Position numbers and translations under genes: made by a program. From Farysia itapuensis (taxonomy: Eukaryota > Basidiomycota > Ustilaginomycetes > Ustilaginales > Ustilaginaceae), in the NCBI GenBank assembly GCA_023212645.1, contig JALBYC010000043.1, positions 1 through 55,043 of the forward strand: 55,043 nt of DNA. The letters are read 5' to 3'. Below, piece after piece: positions 27,625 through 39,100 of this stretch (position 1 is its first letter; each line of letters begins with the position of its first letter). The notes under the pieces were generated by a model. It did no database searches, was not told where the DNA came from, and saw nothing but the letters and a program-made list of their open reading frames with translations.

Positions 27625-28074
27625 TGACATGATGCTATAGGTCGCCATCGTATGCACACGACATTATGACTGCACAGCCGTGCTGCGGCTTTTGTCTTAT
27701 CTTCGCGGAGTGGGAACTTTACTATCTGGAGAGAAAGAGGATAGTTACGCGCCGTGATCGACATGCTCATGACGTGTTTTGCCGGGCCCATCGATACTGC
27801 CAGCGACAGGTCTTGGCAATTCCCACGCTACCGCTGCGGCATAACGCCTCTCTCTACTGAACCAGACAGGGGGCCTTGCGTGCCTAGGTGCTTTCAAATG
27901 AGAGCGAACGGCTTTGTGTCGTCTGCTGCCGCCACCGCTGAGTCGCGACGATGCCCGAGGGATAAATTGGCTTTGTACTGAGGTATGACCGGACGTGTTA
28001 TAAGGTCATCTGGCGTGGTCCTCGGCTAGATCTCGTCGTCTTTGTGAAGAACCTTTCGAACGCCAGACTAGAGT
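27625..28074 (+). other. Intergenic, 450 bp, upstream of the Zn2Cys6 gene
   Basis: Contains the terminator region of the Dabb gene and the promoter of the Zn2Cys6 gene, both rightward. No gene, repeat or specific site was recognised. Confidence 0.5.
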
Positions 28075-30742
28075 ATGACCGTTGTTCTTTCGACGACAGG
28101 CATGTCAAAAAAGACGGGAAGCTCACTTTCGACCGATCGAGGCAACAAGAAGTGCACGCCAAAGAGAAGATATGATCGAAAAGATCGTTCTCTTAGGGCT
28201 TGTACTCGTTGTCGCCAGCGAAAACAGCGATGTGACAATGTCTTGCCTCGCTGCGGCAACTGTGCAAAGGGCAACGTCGAATGTGAGGCGTTTCCGCTCA
28301 ATGTCGTGTCACGCGAAAACCTTCTTCAGTAAGTGGGCCTATATAGCTTGCGTCCAGGGGCAAGGTTATTTACGGCCACAGTCACTGTTGTGGCGACAGC
28401 CTGCACAATCAACTGCAGAATTCCAAGGGCTCGGTAGAGGATCTGCAAGACGAACTCGAACAGCTCAGGAACGCTCTACCAAACCCGTTGAGCTCACTAA
28501 GTGCTTCTCTTGCTTCATGGGTACGGACGATTTATCTCCCTTCCAACAGATTTCGATTCTGTTTACTAACCGCTATGACTTGACAGCTGACGTCGGACCT
28601 TGCATTTTCTTGCAAACGACCTGATACGAAGAGTATACCAGAGTGAGTCAGATGTCTCTGTGCTTCATGAAGTGCTCGAGACTGATCCATCGCCAGCTCG
28701 ATCACGTTGGCGTTCAGACTGAAGCTGGAGCGAGTACAGCTGTCTAGCACCTGCGCAGCATGTCACCACGTCAACTTGCTACCAAATGCCGCTGTGTTGG
28801 AAGAAAGCGTGGACAATCTGAATGTCCAACGGGTCCTAGACTTTATACACGTCGCTTTTCCCGCACTGGCACCCTCTATCTTCGCCTCTGTCGGACTGTC
28901 TTGCTTCGACCTCATGCTGAGAGACCAAGCAAAGGATAGACTCGAGACGTAAGTCGCCTCCTCTTTTCTTATCGCTATGATCGTGCGGTAAAGCTCACGA
29001 ATACTTGATCACGCGGTGGTGACATTAGTGCACCCGTCATCCGCAATGTTCTAGAGTTCATGACAGGCGTAAACGTCTGTCAAGATCTGGAAGGCAACTA
29101 CCACAAGCCGAAAAGTGGCTCTTTCATCACACGCACTCTCAAGCTAGCTCGCGACATTTTCGATGCCCAACCGGAGGTCAAAGTATCTGCTCTTCTTCTC
29201 CTTGCTGTGATGGCATTGACCAATTGCAGATTTGACGATCTGGCTCGCATAGAGGCTCAAGTTTCTTACACGCTTTGGTCGTACTTGCGTACTTGTCAGA
29301 GTCGTGGTCCACGGGAACAGGTAAGCGAATCAACTGTTTTGCGTCGCCACACGTGCTAACTTGTTCTTATTCTGCGACGAGAAGGAGCTGTCACAAGCAT
29401 GTCATTGGCTTCACATCCGTAGGTCATCTAAGACCTATCATGCTGTGTCCGCGATTGGTACTGACAGTTTCAGGCTGACTGTATCGACTGTAGATACTGC
29501 TTGTCTGATTGGAAAGGCAGCTCTTCCCTTCGACCATACGTTCAAAAGCGGATGCCTCGAAGTGAAAGCCAGTGAACTAGCGACTTTGCACTATCATCAA
29601 GCTGTATTGGAGTACGAGGTCTGGCAGGCTGTATCAAGCATGGTACTCTTGGAAAGACACGGACCATCGATTATGGCAGAAGTCTCTACGAGAATGCTGC
29701 ACAACCTGCTACCTCGTGTCGCCGAGATAGCAGAAACGATCGAGCTGGACATCGAACGCAACTATACCAGCGCCTCGCCCACGATCGATCGTTCTCACCG
29801 CGTTTTGATGGACTACAAGCTACTCATTCGAGTGTACTGCATTGTTCCACGCTCACTGCTCTTGAACGATGCCACACATCGGTGCGGTGCTGGCTGGCTT
29901 AACTCGGCGCTGCGAATGGCTGCTCATGCACTCAAGCTGTACCACATTTGCTGGATGCAATTTGGCTGGTTAGGTGATTGTGTTCTGGAAGGTCAGCATT
30001 TCATCGAGTTGTTGTGCAGGTAGATATCCGCTTAGGAAATGGTCGAGTATTTCGACAATCATGTACTGACGACCTCACTGTCAGTTTCTGCTACCTGTTA
30101 CAAGCATGCGGGGAAAGTTTGCAGCAATCTCCAGAACTCGCGGTTCTGACCCATATCGCTATGGAGGTAGCGACGCGTATCGTAAGTTTCCGAGGCCCAG
30201 AGCACGCCTCCTTGAGCTAATCCTTCTGGTTTGCTTTACAGACTAAGAGATGGGAGATGTCGAGTGCATGCATGGAGACCGCTGCTGCCTACCTACACTC
30301 TTTTCGATATGCTTCAGGAGGGTATCCGCCAAGCGGACAGTCTTCGGCAAGCGCGGACAGCACTCCGACGCCGGATCTGTCAGCCGGCTGTTGCTTTGAG
30401 CCATCTCCACAACAGGGATCAGGTTGGCAGTCCGGGCTTTGGTTTTCACTTTCTGATCAGCTGGATCCCAGTCTGACCTTAAGCCCAACCGATAGCAAAA
30501 GCAACCCGAATACGGCATTGGCAAACACCGAGGCTTTGGCAAGTTGGACTACTGCCAGCTCATTGAACACCTCGTCCGATTCTCAATTCCGCATGCCACA
30601 GATCTCGCTAACCCCTACCGAAAGTGCTGAGCCATGGCTATGCCCGCACGCTACGCCAAGCGGTCAAACGACCATGTTCATCTACTCGCAGAATTCTAGC
30701 CCGAGCGGACAGGATTCCAAGCCTTCGGTCCAACATCTGTGA
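28075..30742 (+). CDS. Zn2Cys6 fungal transcription factor, eight exons
   Basis: Exons 28075-28328, 28382-28520, 28587-28642, 28697-28948, 29029-29320, 29385-30019, 30085-30181 and 30242-30742; introns are 53-80 bp with GT-AG ends. Phases agree throughout and give about 741 residues. Near residue 40-70 is a Gal4-type cluster, six cysteines in the pattern C-x2-C-x6-C-x6-C-x2-C-x6-C (ACTRCRQRKQRCDNVLPRC, then GNCAKGNVEC), binding two zinc ions. After the first junction comes a coiled-coil-like stretch (NSKGSVEDLQDELEQLRNAL) for dimer formation. The long middle region has the helical, leucine-rich look of the fungal-specific regulatory domain, and the last exon encodes a Ser/Thr/Pro-rich tail. 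The exon 1-2 acceptor is my least certain junction; alternatives lie a few bases upstream. Pathway not identifiable. Confidence 0.83.
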
Positions 30743-30979
30743 TTCAGGTTCAGACTTTGACGCACAGAAGCCGATTGACGCTATGGCATGGACAATGTTG
30801 ATGATCCACACGAGAATGTGTCAGAAAAGATCAATTCTCTAAGAGATGACTGGGAAGAGAGTACAGAAGATGAAAACAACAGAGGGGTAGCCGAATCATG
30901 AGAGTGGAACGGCACTGTCCTGTGAGCAACAAATGGGTGTTGTTGCAGAGTGGGGACTTTTTGGGATGGTGTGAGCTGC

Positions 30980-31363
30980 TTAGATGAGGTCGGCGACGTT
31001 GAGAGGCATCTCGTCGATCTGGGTAGAGTAGAACTGCTCGATATCACGGAGCATGCGAACATCGTCGGTGGAGACAAAGTTGATGGCAACACCCTTACGG
31101 CCGAATCGACCACCACGTCCGATACGGTGGATGTAGTTCTCACGGTTGGAGGGGAGGTCGTAGTTGATGACGAGCGACACCTGCTGGACGTCAATTCCTC
31201 GTGCGAGGAGGTCGGTGGTGATAAGCACTCGAGACGAACCCGATCGGAACTCGCGCATGATGACTTCTCGCTGAGACTGCTCCATGTCTCCGTGCATGGC
31301 AGAGACGGTGAATTCTCGCGAGGTGAGCTTGTCGGTGAGCCAGTCGACTTTTCTTCGGGTGTT

Positions 31364-31402
<39 letters not shown>

Positions 31403-32274
31403 GAGATCACAGAGGGTGTCGAGCTTCCACTCTTCCTTCTCGACGGCGACGTAAAATTGCTTGATACCTTCGAGGGTCAGTTCGTCACGCTTGACGAGAA
31501 TGCGAATGGGCTCACGCATGAACTTCTTGGTGACCTCGAGAACTTCCTGGGGCATGGTAGCCGAGAGGAGGACACACTGGGTGTCTTGAGGGAGGAGTTG
31601 GAAGACCTCGTACATCTGGTCCTTGAATCCGCGAGAGAGCATCTCATCGGCCTCGTCGAGACAGAACATCTTGAGGTGGTCAGTCTTGAACGCACCACGG
31701 TTGATCATGTCGTACACTCGGCCGGGGGTGCCGACAACGACCTGAGCACCATCGTTGAGCTTGGCCATGTCCTCACGAACGTTGACACCACCGATACTGG
31801 CGTGGCAAGAGATGTTCATGTAGTCACCAAGGGCAATGACGACCTTCTGAATTTGCTGGGCGAGCTCTCGGGTGGGGGCGAGGATGAGAGCCTGAACGGC
31901 CTTGATGCTAGGGTCGATGCGCTGAAGAATGGCGATGGAGAAGGTGGCCGTCTTACCGGTACCGGACTGAGCCTGAGCAATGACATCGTGACCCTTGATG
32001 ACGGGGACGATAGCACGGGCCTGAATGGCGGAAGGCTTCTCGAAACCGTAAGCATAGACACCTCGAAGCAGCTCAGGAGTGAGTTCCATGTGGTCAAAGT
32101 TGTCAACGACCGTCTCCCAGTTGGACTCGATCTCGGTGTCGGGGATGTTGAGGTCGGCGCCAGCGCCGGCAGGGGCGGTGGTCTCTTCAGGCCTGTTTGT
32201 GAATGAAAGAATAAAGGGTCAGTCTGCTGTTGCTGGGTGGCAATGTGTCATGCGGGCAATACGTACTTCGACAT
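30980..32274 (-). CDS. TIF1: Translation initiation factor eIF4A (DEAD-box RNA helicase), two exons
   Basis: Exon 1 is only 8 nt (32267-32274, ATGTCGAA) and exon 2 is 30980-32192, with a 74-bp intron (GTACGT...ACAG). The joined protein starts [20 protein letters not shown] and has 406 residues, the canonical eIF4A length. Visible motifs: Q-motif Gln60 (GFEKPSAIQ), Walker A AQSGTGKT (Lys83), [17 protein letters not shown] at 182-185, SAT at 213-215, RGIDVQQV and [11 protein letters not shown]. It unwinds 5' leader structure as part of eIF4F and works in the cytoplasm. An ATG at 32089 would give a truncated 369-residue form lacking the N-terminal region, so the spliced start is preferred. It shares a 508-bp divergent promoter region with HEL2. 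A 418-codon antisense frame is a codon-bias shadow. Confidence 0.96.
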
Positions 32275-32782
32275 GCTGGGCGAAAGAGAATGCAAAGGTC
32301 AAGGAGTCGGACTGAATCAAGTCGACGCCTCGGAGTTGGATTGGTTTTGTTGCAGAAGATAGCTGAAAGGGAACTGCCTTTCAACTGATCAGAGTGGTTG
32401 TTGGAATAAAGATGAGAGTGGTTGTTGCAATGAAGCAAATGGTGAGGAAAGAGAGGAGGAGGATGGCGGCCTCAAAGTATTGAATTCGCGCTGCTTCACT
32501 CTGCCAGAGAAGCCAAAGAGATACGGCCAATAATTTTTTTTCTTCTTCTTCTTCCCTTTTTTCCTTCTTCCTGCCTGCAATTAGAACTGAGCCACTCGCA
32601 AATACAATTTCCAATGACGCGCTGCCAATTCAAGCCCCCAAGTTTTCGAGTTTCGAGTTTCGCGTTCGCGGTTTCGGTCTCACCAATCTAACGTATCGCA
32701 CTCCCGATGATGACGTCTGAATCGGGCCTCCATGGGGACAAAAGCAGTTTCTATTCTTGCCCTGTATCCACCATCCCCCAAC
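32275..32782. other. Divergent eIF4A/HEL2 promoter region, 508 bp
   Basis: Holds the start regions of eIF4A (leftward) and HEL2 (rightward). A pyrimidine tract lies at 32533-32571. Near 32641-32680 there is a TTTCGAGTTTCG-like direct repeat (about four copies of TTTCG). No gene was recognised. Confidence 0.6.
32533..32571 (+). repeat. T-rich pyrimidine tract
   Basis: An almost pure T/C run of 39 bp, starting with eight Ts and continuing as CTTCTTCTTC. It sits about 210-250 bp upstream of the HEL2 start. On the other strand it is GA-rich and falls about 260-300 bp upstream of the eIF4A ATG. Confidence 0.75.
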
Positions 32783-35173
32783 ATGAGCACCACTGCAGAG
32801 TCAAACCCACCGCGGAGGGGTGGTTCTCGTGGCGCTTCGAGTCGAGGGGGAGCCTCTCGCGGTTCCAGCTCTTCCAGGGGTGGGCGTAGAGCCAACTTTG
32901 GCGGTTCGCTGAGCAATTCAGCTAACCCTGCTCGTAACCATCGCCGCCCTCCAAAGGCTCCAGCAGCCGATCCTACCCCGTCCACTGCCCCGATTTCTGC
33001 TGCAACCTCAACTACATCAGAGGAAAATGAAGACTTGCCACCGGAAGGCGAGCTGTGCTTCATCTGTGCCGAGCCGGTCAAGCTACACTCTGTAGCTCCC
33101 TGTGATCATCGCACATGTCATATATGTGCCATTCGTTTGCGAGCCTTGTACAAGAAGGACGAATGCACTTACTGCAAAGGTCACATTGATGCTTTGATCT
33201 TTACTGCCTCTGCTACCAAGCACTTTGCCGACTATTTGCCATCCGAGATCCCCTACTTTGACAAGAAGCTGTCCATTCACTTTGAGACAAAAGAAGCGCT
33301 GGAGGAGACGCTTTTGCTGCTGCGCTTCAACTGTCCTGACCCCCAATGTGAAACAGCCAGCAAGGGATGGAAAGACTTTCGCTTCCATGCTCGACACGAT
33401 CACGACCGACTTGTCTGTCAGCTCTGCATCGAGACGAAAAAAATTTTTGCGCACGAACACACTCTGCATACCAGCCAGTCACTCAGCGCACACATGGAAA
33501 GTGATCACGCCTACTGTGGCTTCTGCAAAGAATACTTCTACTCGGACGACGAGCTTTACGTCCACATGCGCAATGCTCACGAACAGTGTCACATCTGCAA
33601 GGACAGCGATAATGAAGCAGAACGCTTCAAATACTACCGTGACTACCGAATGCTGGAGAAACACTTTGCAGACGCACACTTTGTTTGCCCCTTTAAGCAA
33701 TGTCTCGACGCCAGATTCGTCGTCTTTGCCAGCGAAGTCGACTTCAAGGCCCACCAAGTATCTGAGCATGCCAACGAGCTCACAGCACAGCAAAGACGCG
33801 ACGCCATGCGCATAGAAGCCAACTTTTCTTACGACGACGGAGAGAGCTCTCGCTATAATAGGAGCAGCAATGCAGGTGGCAGAAAAGCAAAAGGCCGCAG
33901 CAACGGTGCACGAGATGACAACAGCGCTGTCAACGAGAACAGAGACGTGCTTGGGGTCTCGACTTTGGCTTCTCGCTCCCATGTGCCCGGCGCTGGACCG
34001 GCGAACCATGCTTCTAGACGTGCAATGTTTGGGTCTGGTCTCACCTCTGGCCAACCTGCTCCGCACGGAGTGTCGGCAGACGAGTCTACTCAATCCTCGC
34101 AGGCAAAGTCCGTAGAGGAGCGACACCAGTCCTATATGGACAAGGTCTCGACAGCGTTGCACGGCTCTGAACCGCGCATAGCAGCGTTTCGATCCTCGGT
34201 ACGAACTTTTCGCAACGGTGAATCGTCGGCGCGTGATCTCATCAGCACCATCCACACGCTGATAGGTGAGATGGATGACTGCGCACCCCTGGTCAACGGC
34301 TTGATCAACTTGCTCGAAGATGCGGACAAGAAGCGCGACCTCCTCGATGCCTGGAACCAGTATCGTATCGACACCACACAGTTTCCCTCGCTTGTGCCCC
34401 TGGCGCAAGGCGGGGCTTCAGGATCGAGCGTGCTTACTGGTGGGGGCTATGCGGGCGCAAGCGGTCGCGCAGGTGGCAATTCGCTACGCAGCATTAAGCG
34501 ATCGACGGCAGCGAGCAGTCCTCAGGTGTGGGACAACGTCGAGCGCGCAGCTTCTGCTTCTTCTGGTCACGGTGCTGGAAAACCCGTCGCACTGAGAGAG
34601 CATTTCCCGTCGCTCGGCAATCAGAGCACAGCCTCTGGATCTGCTTCGATTCCAGGCTCTCTGGCCCACGCCGTCAGCGCCAACGCTGCCATTCGCAGCT
34701 CGGCATCCTCCGCCACTCCGTGGTCCTCGTCGTCCGTCGTTGTCACACCCTCGGCATCAGGTCGGTCGACGCCCCGTTCCCAAGTCGTCAACGCCTCGTC
34801 TAACCCATCCAATCGACCCGTCAAAACAGCCTCGGGATGGGCCTTCCCTTCCTTGCCATCAAACGCGAGCAGGGCGGCGATCAATGCTCACAAGAAATCC
34901 CTCTTCGCCAGCAAGGGCAGTGGGAAACACTCGCCACACAGCGCGGTGGATACGCCAACGGGTGATGACTCGGGCTCGCTTACGCCATGGAACGTCCAAC
35001 CGGCGCGTATTGACGAGACTGGATCTTCTGGCGACTTTCCCGGCCCGCTAGCCGGATTGACGGAAGCCCTGGTTGCCTCACAAGCCTCGCAACGTGATCA
35101 ACCGGGTCCCGTCAAGAAGAAGAAACAGAAGGGCGTACAGCTCATGTCCATGGGCGGTGTCCATCGTGGCTAG
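32783..35173 (+). CDS. HEL2: RING E3 ubiquitin ligase of HEL2/ZNF598 type (ribosome quality control)
   Basis: 796 residues from the ATG at 32783 (MSTTAESNPP). An upstream in-frame ATG at 32732 would add 17 residues; I prefer the inner start because the flanking residues then look family-like, but this is uncertain. A Gly/Arg/Ser-rich N-terminus precedes a RING finger at about 92-131 (CFICAEPVKLHSVAPCDHRT, then CHICAIRL and CTYCK). Several zinc-binding C2H2-like modules follow to about residue 335, as in Hel2. The C-terminal half is Ser-rich and disordered with a basic KKKKQK end. The enzyme ubiquitinates 40S proteins (uS10, uS3) on collided ribosomes and starts ribosome-associated quality control. 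Family membership is clear; details of substrate choice are inferred from yeast. Confidence 0.92.
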   Translation: MSTTAESNPPRRGGSRGASSRGGASRGSSSSRGGRRANFGGSLSNSANPARNHRRPPKAPAADPTPSTAPISAATSTTSEENEDLPPEGELCFICAEPVKLHSVAPCDHRTCHICAIRLRALYKKDECTYCKGHIDALIFTASATKHFADYLPSEIPYFDKKLSIHFETKEALEETLLLLRFNCPDPQCETASKGWKDFRFHARHDHDRLVCQLCIETKKIFAHEHTLHTSQSLSAHMESDHAYCGFCKEYFYSDDELYVHMRNAHEQCHICKDSDNEAERFKYYRDYRMLEKHFADAHFVCPFKQCLDARFVVFASEVDFKAHQVSEHANELTAQQRRDAMRIEANFSYDDGESSRYNRSSNAGGRKAKGRSNGARDDNSAVNENRDVLGVSTLASRSHVPGAGPANHASRRAMFGSGLTSGQPAPHGVSADESTQSSQAKSVEERHQSYMDKVSTALHGSEPRIAAFRSSVRTFRNGESSARDLISTIHTLIGEMDDCAPLVNGLINLLEDADKKRDLLDAWNQYRIDTTQFPSLVPLAQGGASGSSVLTGGGYAGASGRAGGNSLRSIKRSTAASSPQVWDNVERAASASSGHGAGKPVALREHFPSLGNQSTASGSASIPGSLAHAVSANAAIRSSASSATPWSSSSVVVTPSASGRSTPRSQVVNASSNPSNRPVKTASGWAFPSLPSNASRAAINAHKKSLFASKGSGKHSPHSAVDTPTGDDSGSLTPWNVQPARIDETGSSGDFPGPLAGLTEALVASQASQRDQPGPVKKKKQKGVQLMSMGGVHRG

Positions 35174-35244
35174 TCAAATCACAGCAGTAAACGCAGAAAT
35201 ACCATGTTTACAAAGCGACGCATTACAAGTACGTTACAAGTACA

Positions 35245-35285
35245 GAGTGTGTGTGAGAGAGAGAGAGAGGAGAGAGTGTGTGTGA
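35245..35285 (+). repeat. GT/GA microsatellite
   Basis: GTGTGTGT, a 14-bp run of GA, and again GTGTGTGTG lie in the 126-bp gap between the convergent HEL2 and DAD1 stop codons. This is a typical simple-sequence tract and likely variable between strains. Confidence 0.85.
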
Positions 35286-35299
35286 AGCCCGGGCGGGGT

Positions 35300-35859
35300 T
35301 CAGGCGTAGATTTTGCCGCCTCCAGGAGCGACGCCGGGCGGGAGGGTTGGTCTGTTTGCGGCTTCGAAGACGAGACCCTGCGCGTCAGTCTGTTGGTCTG
35401 CATGGTGGATGTCTGAGCCTGTATCTGCGTTGTTGACAGACGTGGCGGTGGTTGCGGCTGCTGTTGCTGCTGCGGTTGCTTCGGTGGGAGGATGGAGGTT
35501 GGGAATGCCACTTGCGTGCATAATCCGCTCAAACTGCGACCAAAGATCACTGATCGGATGAAACTCCCGCCCAACACTGATCGACTCTTCCATCTTACGA
35601 TTCGCCTTGTTCGCCCCATCCATCGTCGACTCCATTCCCTAGCAAGAACGAAAAAATACGCGAAAAGACGACCAATAGCGGATGACGATGGTCAGCGGAG
35701 AGAGCGCGCAGGTGCTAAGAAAATCAGCAGTATGCTACGTACCTTTGCAATATCCTGTATCAATCGCAATCGTTCCCGCTCGAAGAAGCCAGCATCAGCA
35801 CCTGCGCTTCCTAAAAGCCCATCGTCAGACGAAAATCCAGCGCTGCTCGTGTGTTGCAT
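35300..35859 (-). CDS. DAD1: DASH/DAM1 complex subunit DAD1, two exons, with extended C-terminus
   Basis: Exon 1 is 35743-35859 and exon 2 is 35300-35638, joined across a 104-bp intron (GTACGT...CTAG), both in phase 0. The product is 151 residues. The first part reads MQHTSSAGFSSDDG and then FFERERLRLIQDIAKGMEST, followed by DGANKANRKMEESISVGREF and DLWSQFERIM. This is the DAD1 pattern: F-E-R-E-R-x-x-L-I-x-I near the start and an x-N-x-N-x-x-L/M-E-x-S-I-x-V-G-x-E-F core. DAD1 is a subunit of the ring that couples kinetochores to spindle microtubules. Fungal DAD1 proteins are commonly 90-100 residues; here an Ala/Thr-rich tail of about 50 residues follows the core, ending in a glycine-rich stretch. 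A single-frame view gives only the 111-residue second exon. Confidence 0.9.
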
Positions 35860-36139
35860 CCTGCCCTGGTAATGGTAGAGTGGGAAACATACACGAGATC
35901 AACACTTTCCCTCTCAAAATTGCGACGCGCGCCGTTCAGCTCGACAGCTCTCTACGCGATTTGCCACTCTAACATCATCGTCCACATTGTTAGGTTACAA
36001 GTGCTCAAACTTCGCTTCGATCGCTTGCATCGCTGAACGGCGCGGTTAGCAATCACGTCGCACTGCAGTAGATTTGCTCATAACGTGTCCGTATTAGGCC
36101 AGAGGAGAACGTGAGAGGAATGAGGATACTGTGGTGAGT

Positions 36140-39100
36140 CTAGCCAAATCGGTCGTGGTAGCCTCTTCCGGCACCGTATTGTTGGGGAGGGCCGGGTGGT
36201 GGTGCGCCGTATTGTCGCGGAGGGCTGTAGCCCGAGCCAGTGGGTGGGGTTGCAGTGCCGCCTGCAGAGCGGTTGCGCGCGTGGCCCTGTTGGCCGCTGA
36301 CCGCGGAAGATTGGCCGTACGGCTGTTCCGAATGTGGGAATGATTCCGTGGCTGGTGACGGCGCGGCGCCTCGCATTAGACTTGCATACTCTCCTGGGCT
36401 TGGGGTGCGCTCCATCTCGTAGCTCTCTGGCATATAGCTCACCCGCGTGCTGTAGCGCGATGGGATGGGAGGCACGGCGGGTGCGTCCCTGGCCGAGCCT
36501 GGGAACATGCCCATCTTGGACAATCGGTTGTTGTTGAAGGCCGACGGCAACTGCAGGTGCGGCGGGCCTTTGCTCACCGGCTTTGTCTTGAAGGCTTTGT
36601 CGTCCCAGCCTGACTCGAGCATCTTTTCCATGTCTTCCGTGTCAATGATGGCTTCTTGGTCACCAACCCAGACAGAGTGTCGGACAATGCGGACGGGTGG
36701 AGGTAGCGATTCGTCGTATGTGCCAATCTGACCACCCCAGCGATCATCTTCAAAGTCACTGACTGTGTCGCTAAACGAGTCGCTCTGCGGTCTCGACAAT
36801 GGCATCCCGGCCTCCTTTGCATCTTGATCTCCATCGCTGGAGTTATCGTTGTAGAAGCCAGTGCCAAATTGGTTCTCGAGTTCGCGTCTGCGCTTTTCTT
36901 CGCGCTTCATCTTGCGTAGACGTGAACGCTCCCAGTCTTCCCATCGTCGGAGGGGTACATCGCTTCCCGTGCCTTTGCCTCCAGCTTCTCCGTGTCCCTT
37001 TTGCTTGCCCTCGCCTTCGACCTTTCGTGTTTCGCCCCAGGAAAAGTCATCAAAGTGCCAGAAAGAGTAGACAGGCAGAACGAAATTCCAGACCGGGAGA
37101 GCCAGCAGGTAGATGAGCATCCAAAGAACGTAGACTACCTTTCGTGTGGCAAGCAGGATCAGCACGGCGGGCATACCAATCACCGCCACAAGCAGCATGA
37201 GCGGGATGGCCTCGGTAAACGTATGAGGGGGATTGAGGCAGTACGTCACCACCAACGTGTATGTCAATGCGATCGAAACAGGTAGCACAGCCGTGCCGAG
37301 CAGGTCCATAAACACGACAAACTGCATGGAAAAGCAGAAGGTGCCGCACAAGTCTCGGACTAGCACGAGCTCCATAAGATTGTGAATCGTAGAGTTGATC
37401 CACCGCCTTCGCTGCGACAAGAGCATCTTGAACGTATGTGGCACTTCAGTTCGACAACGAGCCTCCGGGCAGAACACCATCTTCCGATTTGGGAACGTGC
37501 GCAGCAGCGTTGTCGTCAAAAAGCGGTCCTCGCCGAGAAGTAGCAGGTTCTTTTGATGAAGCGTTGTGACAACACTCTGGCTGTACTCTCGAGTCACTTC
37601 GGGCTTGACAATGATGGGCACCCAGTCGTCATCGGTCAGCTTGCGCGCCTTGATTCGGTACATGGAGAAACAACCAGGCAGACAGGTGACACCGCCAAAC
37701 ACGGACTCGAATGCCTTGGCCTGGTGGTGCGAGATAAAGTACTCGTACACTTGAATCGCGGTGACCCAGCTCTGTAGCTTGTTGGCGATTCGCGTCTCTC
37801 CACATGCTCCCATGATAAGAGGGTCACCCATCATGCAGTTGGCAAGGATCTTCATCGATTTGGGATACACCATAGTGTCGGCGTCGACCATTAGGCAAAG
37901 TTCGAAAAAGTCTGGTGTTACGCCCATCAGCGTATGCACCTTTCGGAACAGATCGTAGTCTAATGGGTTCATGCGGTCGTTGTAGGTAACACGTTGGAAG
38001 AAGTTCATGAGGATCATTTGAGAATCGCGCTTGCCACGATTGCCCGGTTTACCATCTGAGGCTTCTTCTGGCGTACCACACTTGACGACTACGACCATGG
38101 GTGTGCGCCTGCCAGCTGCACGAGTGTAGTGTCCGGCGTAAACCATGGCCATGTTGTGCTCCTTCTTGCCTTGTGCTACCGAGACAAAGCTCATTGGCAT
38201 GGGTGTGCCAAACCGAGCGTCGGCATCCAATAGTGACACGCAGACATCTGGAGTGCTCCTGCTTTCTCCAGAGCCAGTGACCATTCCATCAGCCACGACA
38301 AAGAGGAGTTTCCTTTGATCTGAGTAGTCGGTCTCGGCGAGCGATGTGAGTGTTGTCGCAATGCCCTCTTCGTTTTCGGAGTAGGCTGTGACAAGACACA
38401 CGACATATGGCTCTGTGCCTATGTGTTGTACCGACAAGCTTTCGGGAACGGTGGAGCCTTGGGATGAGTTGGAAGCGTTTCGCATCATGCCGGCTGCAGG
38501 TGGGCGCTGCTTGTTGGCCCAGGGAGCAGCGCCAGAAGAGTTGACAGTCTTCATTGCGCCCTCTGGCAAGACGTTGGGAGAGAGCTTTTTGCGACGAGAT
38601 TGCTTGGGTGTTGACGACATACGGCCAGCCATGAACCAAGAGAACCAGACCGCCATAGAGAATCGGATCATGACGATGCCCAAGATGGTGACAAGAGAAC
38701 AGTAAAGAACCAGATTGGAGATGAAGCAACCTGGTGTGACCTTGTCTATGTGACCGGCCTGGTACTTTGCTGTGAGGCACTTGATGGCCGCGCGAGCATC
38801 TTTGTTTGTGTAAAACATCATGGTAGAGTCTCGACCGCCATTTACCTTTACTTGGAGCTGCTGTCGAATGGCTTGATCCACTACGTCGCCTTGGATGGGA
38901 CTAGGGTTGGCGAGAAGGTAGGGGGCCATGTTGAGTACTGAGCCGTCAAGGACCATGTAATTGGTAAAGTTGCCGGATTCAATGTCCTCCCATCCATAGC
39001 CTATGCGGCGAGATGCATTACGCATGCTGTATTTGTCAAAGGTAGCTGAATTGATCGCACCCAGGGGACAGTTCGCCAGTCGAGTGCCGTTGATACCAAC

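Noticed and set aside
30950..32206. 418-codon open frame on the plus strand opposite eIF4A
   Set aside because: It lies antisense to a strongly conserved gene and has no family resemblance. High codon bias in eIF4A leaves the complementary frame free of stops.
33479..34408. 309-codon minus-strand frame opposite HEL2
   Set aside because: Fully inside a well supported gene, with unusual composition and no match to a recognisable family.
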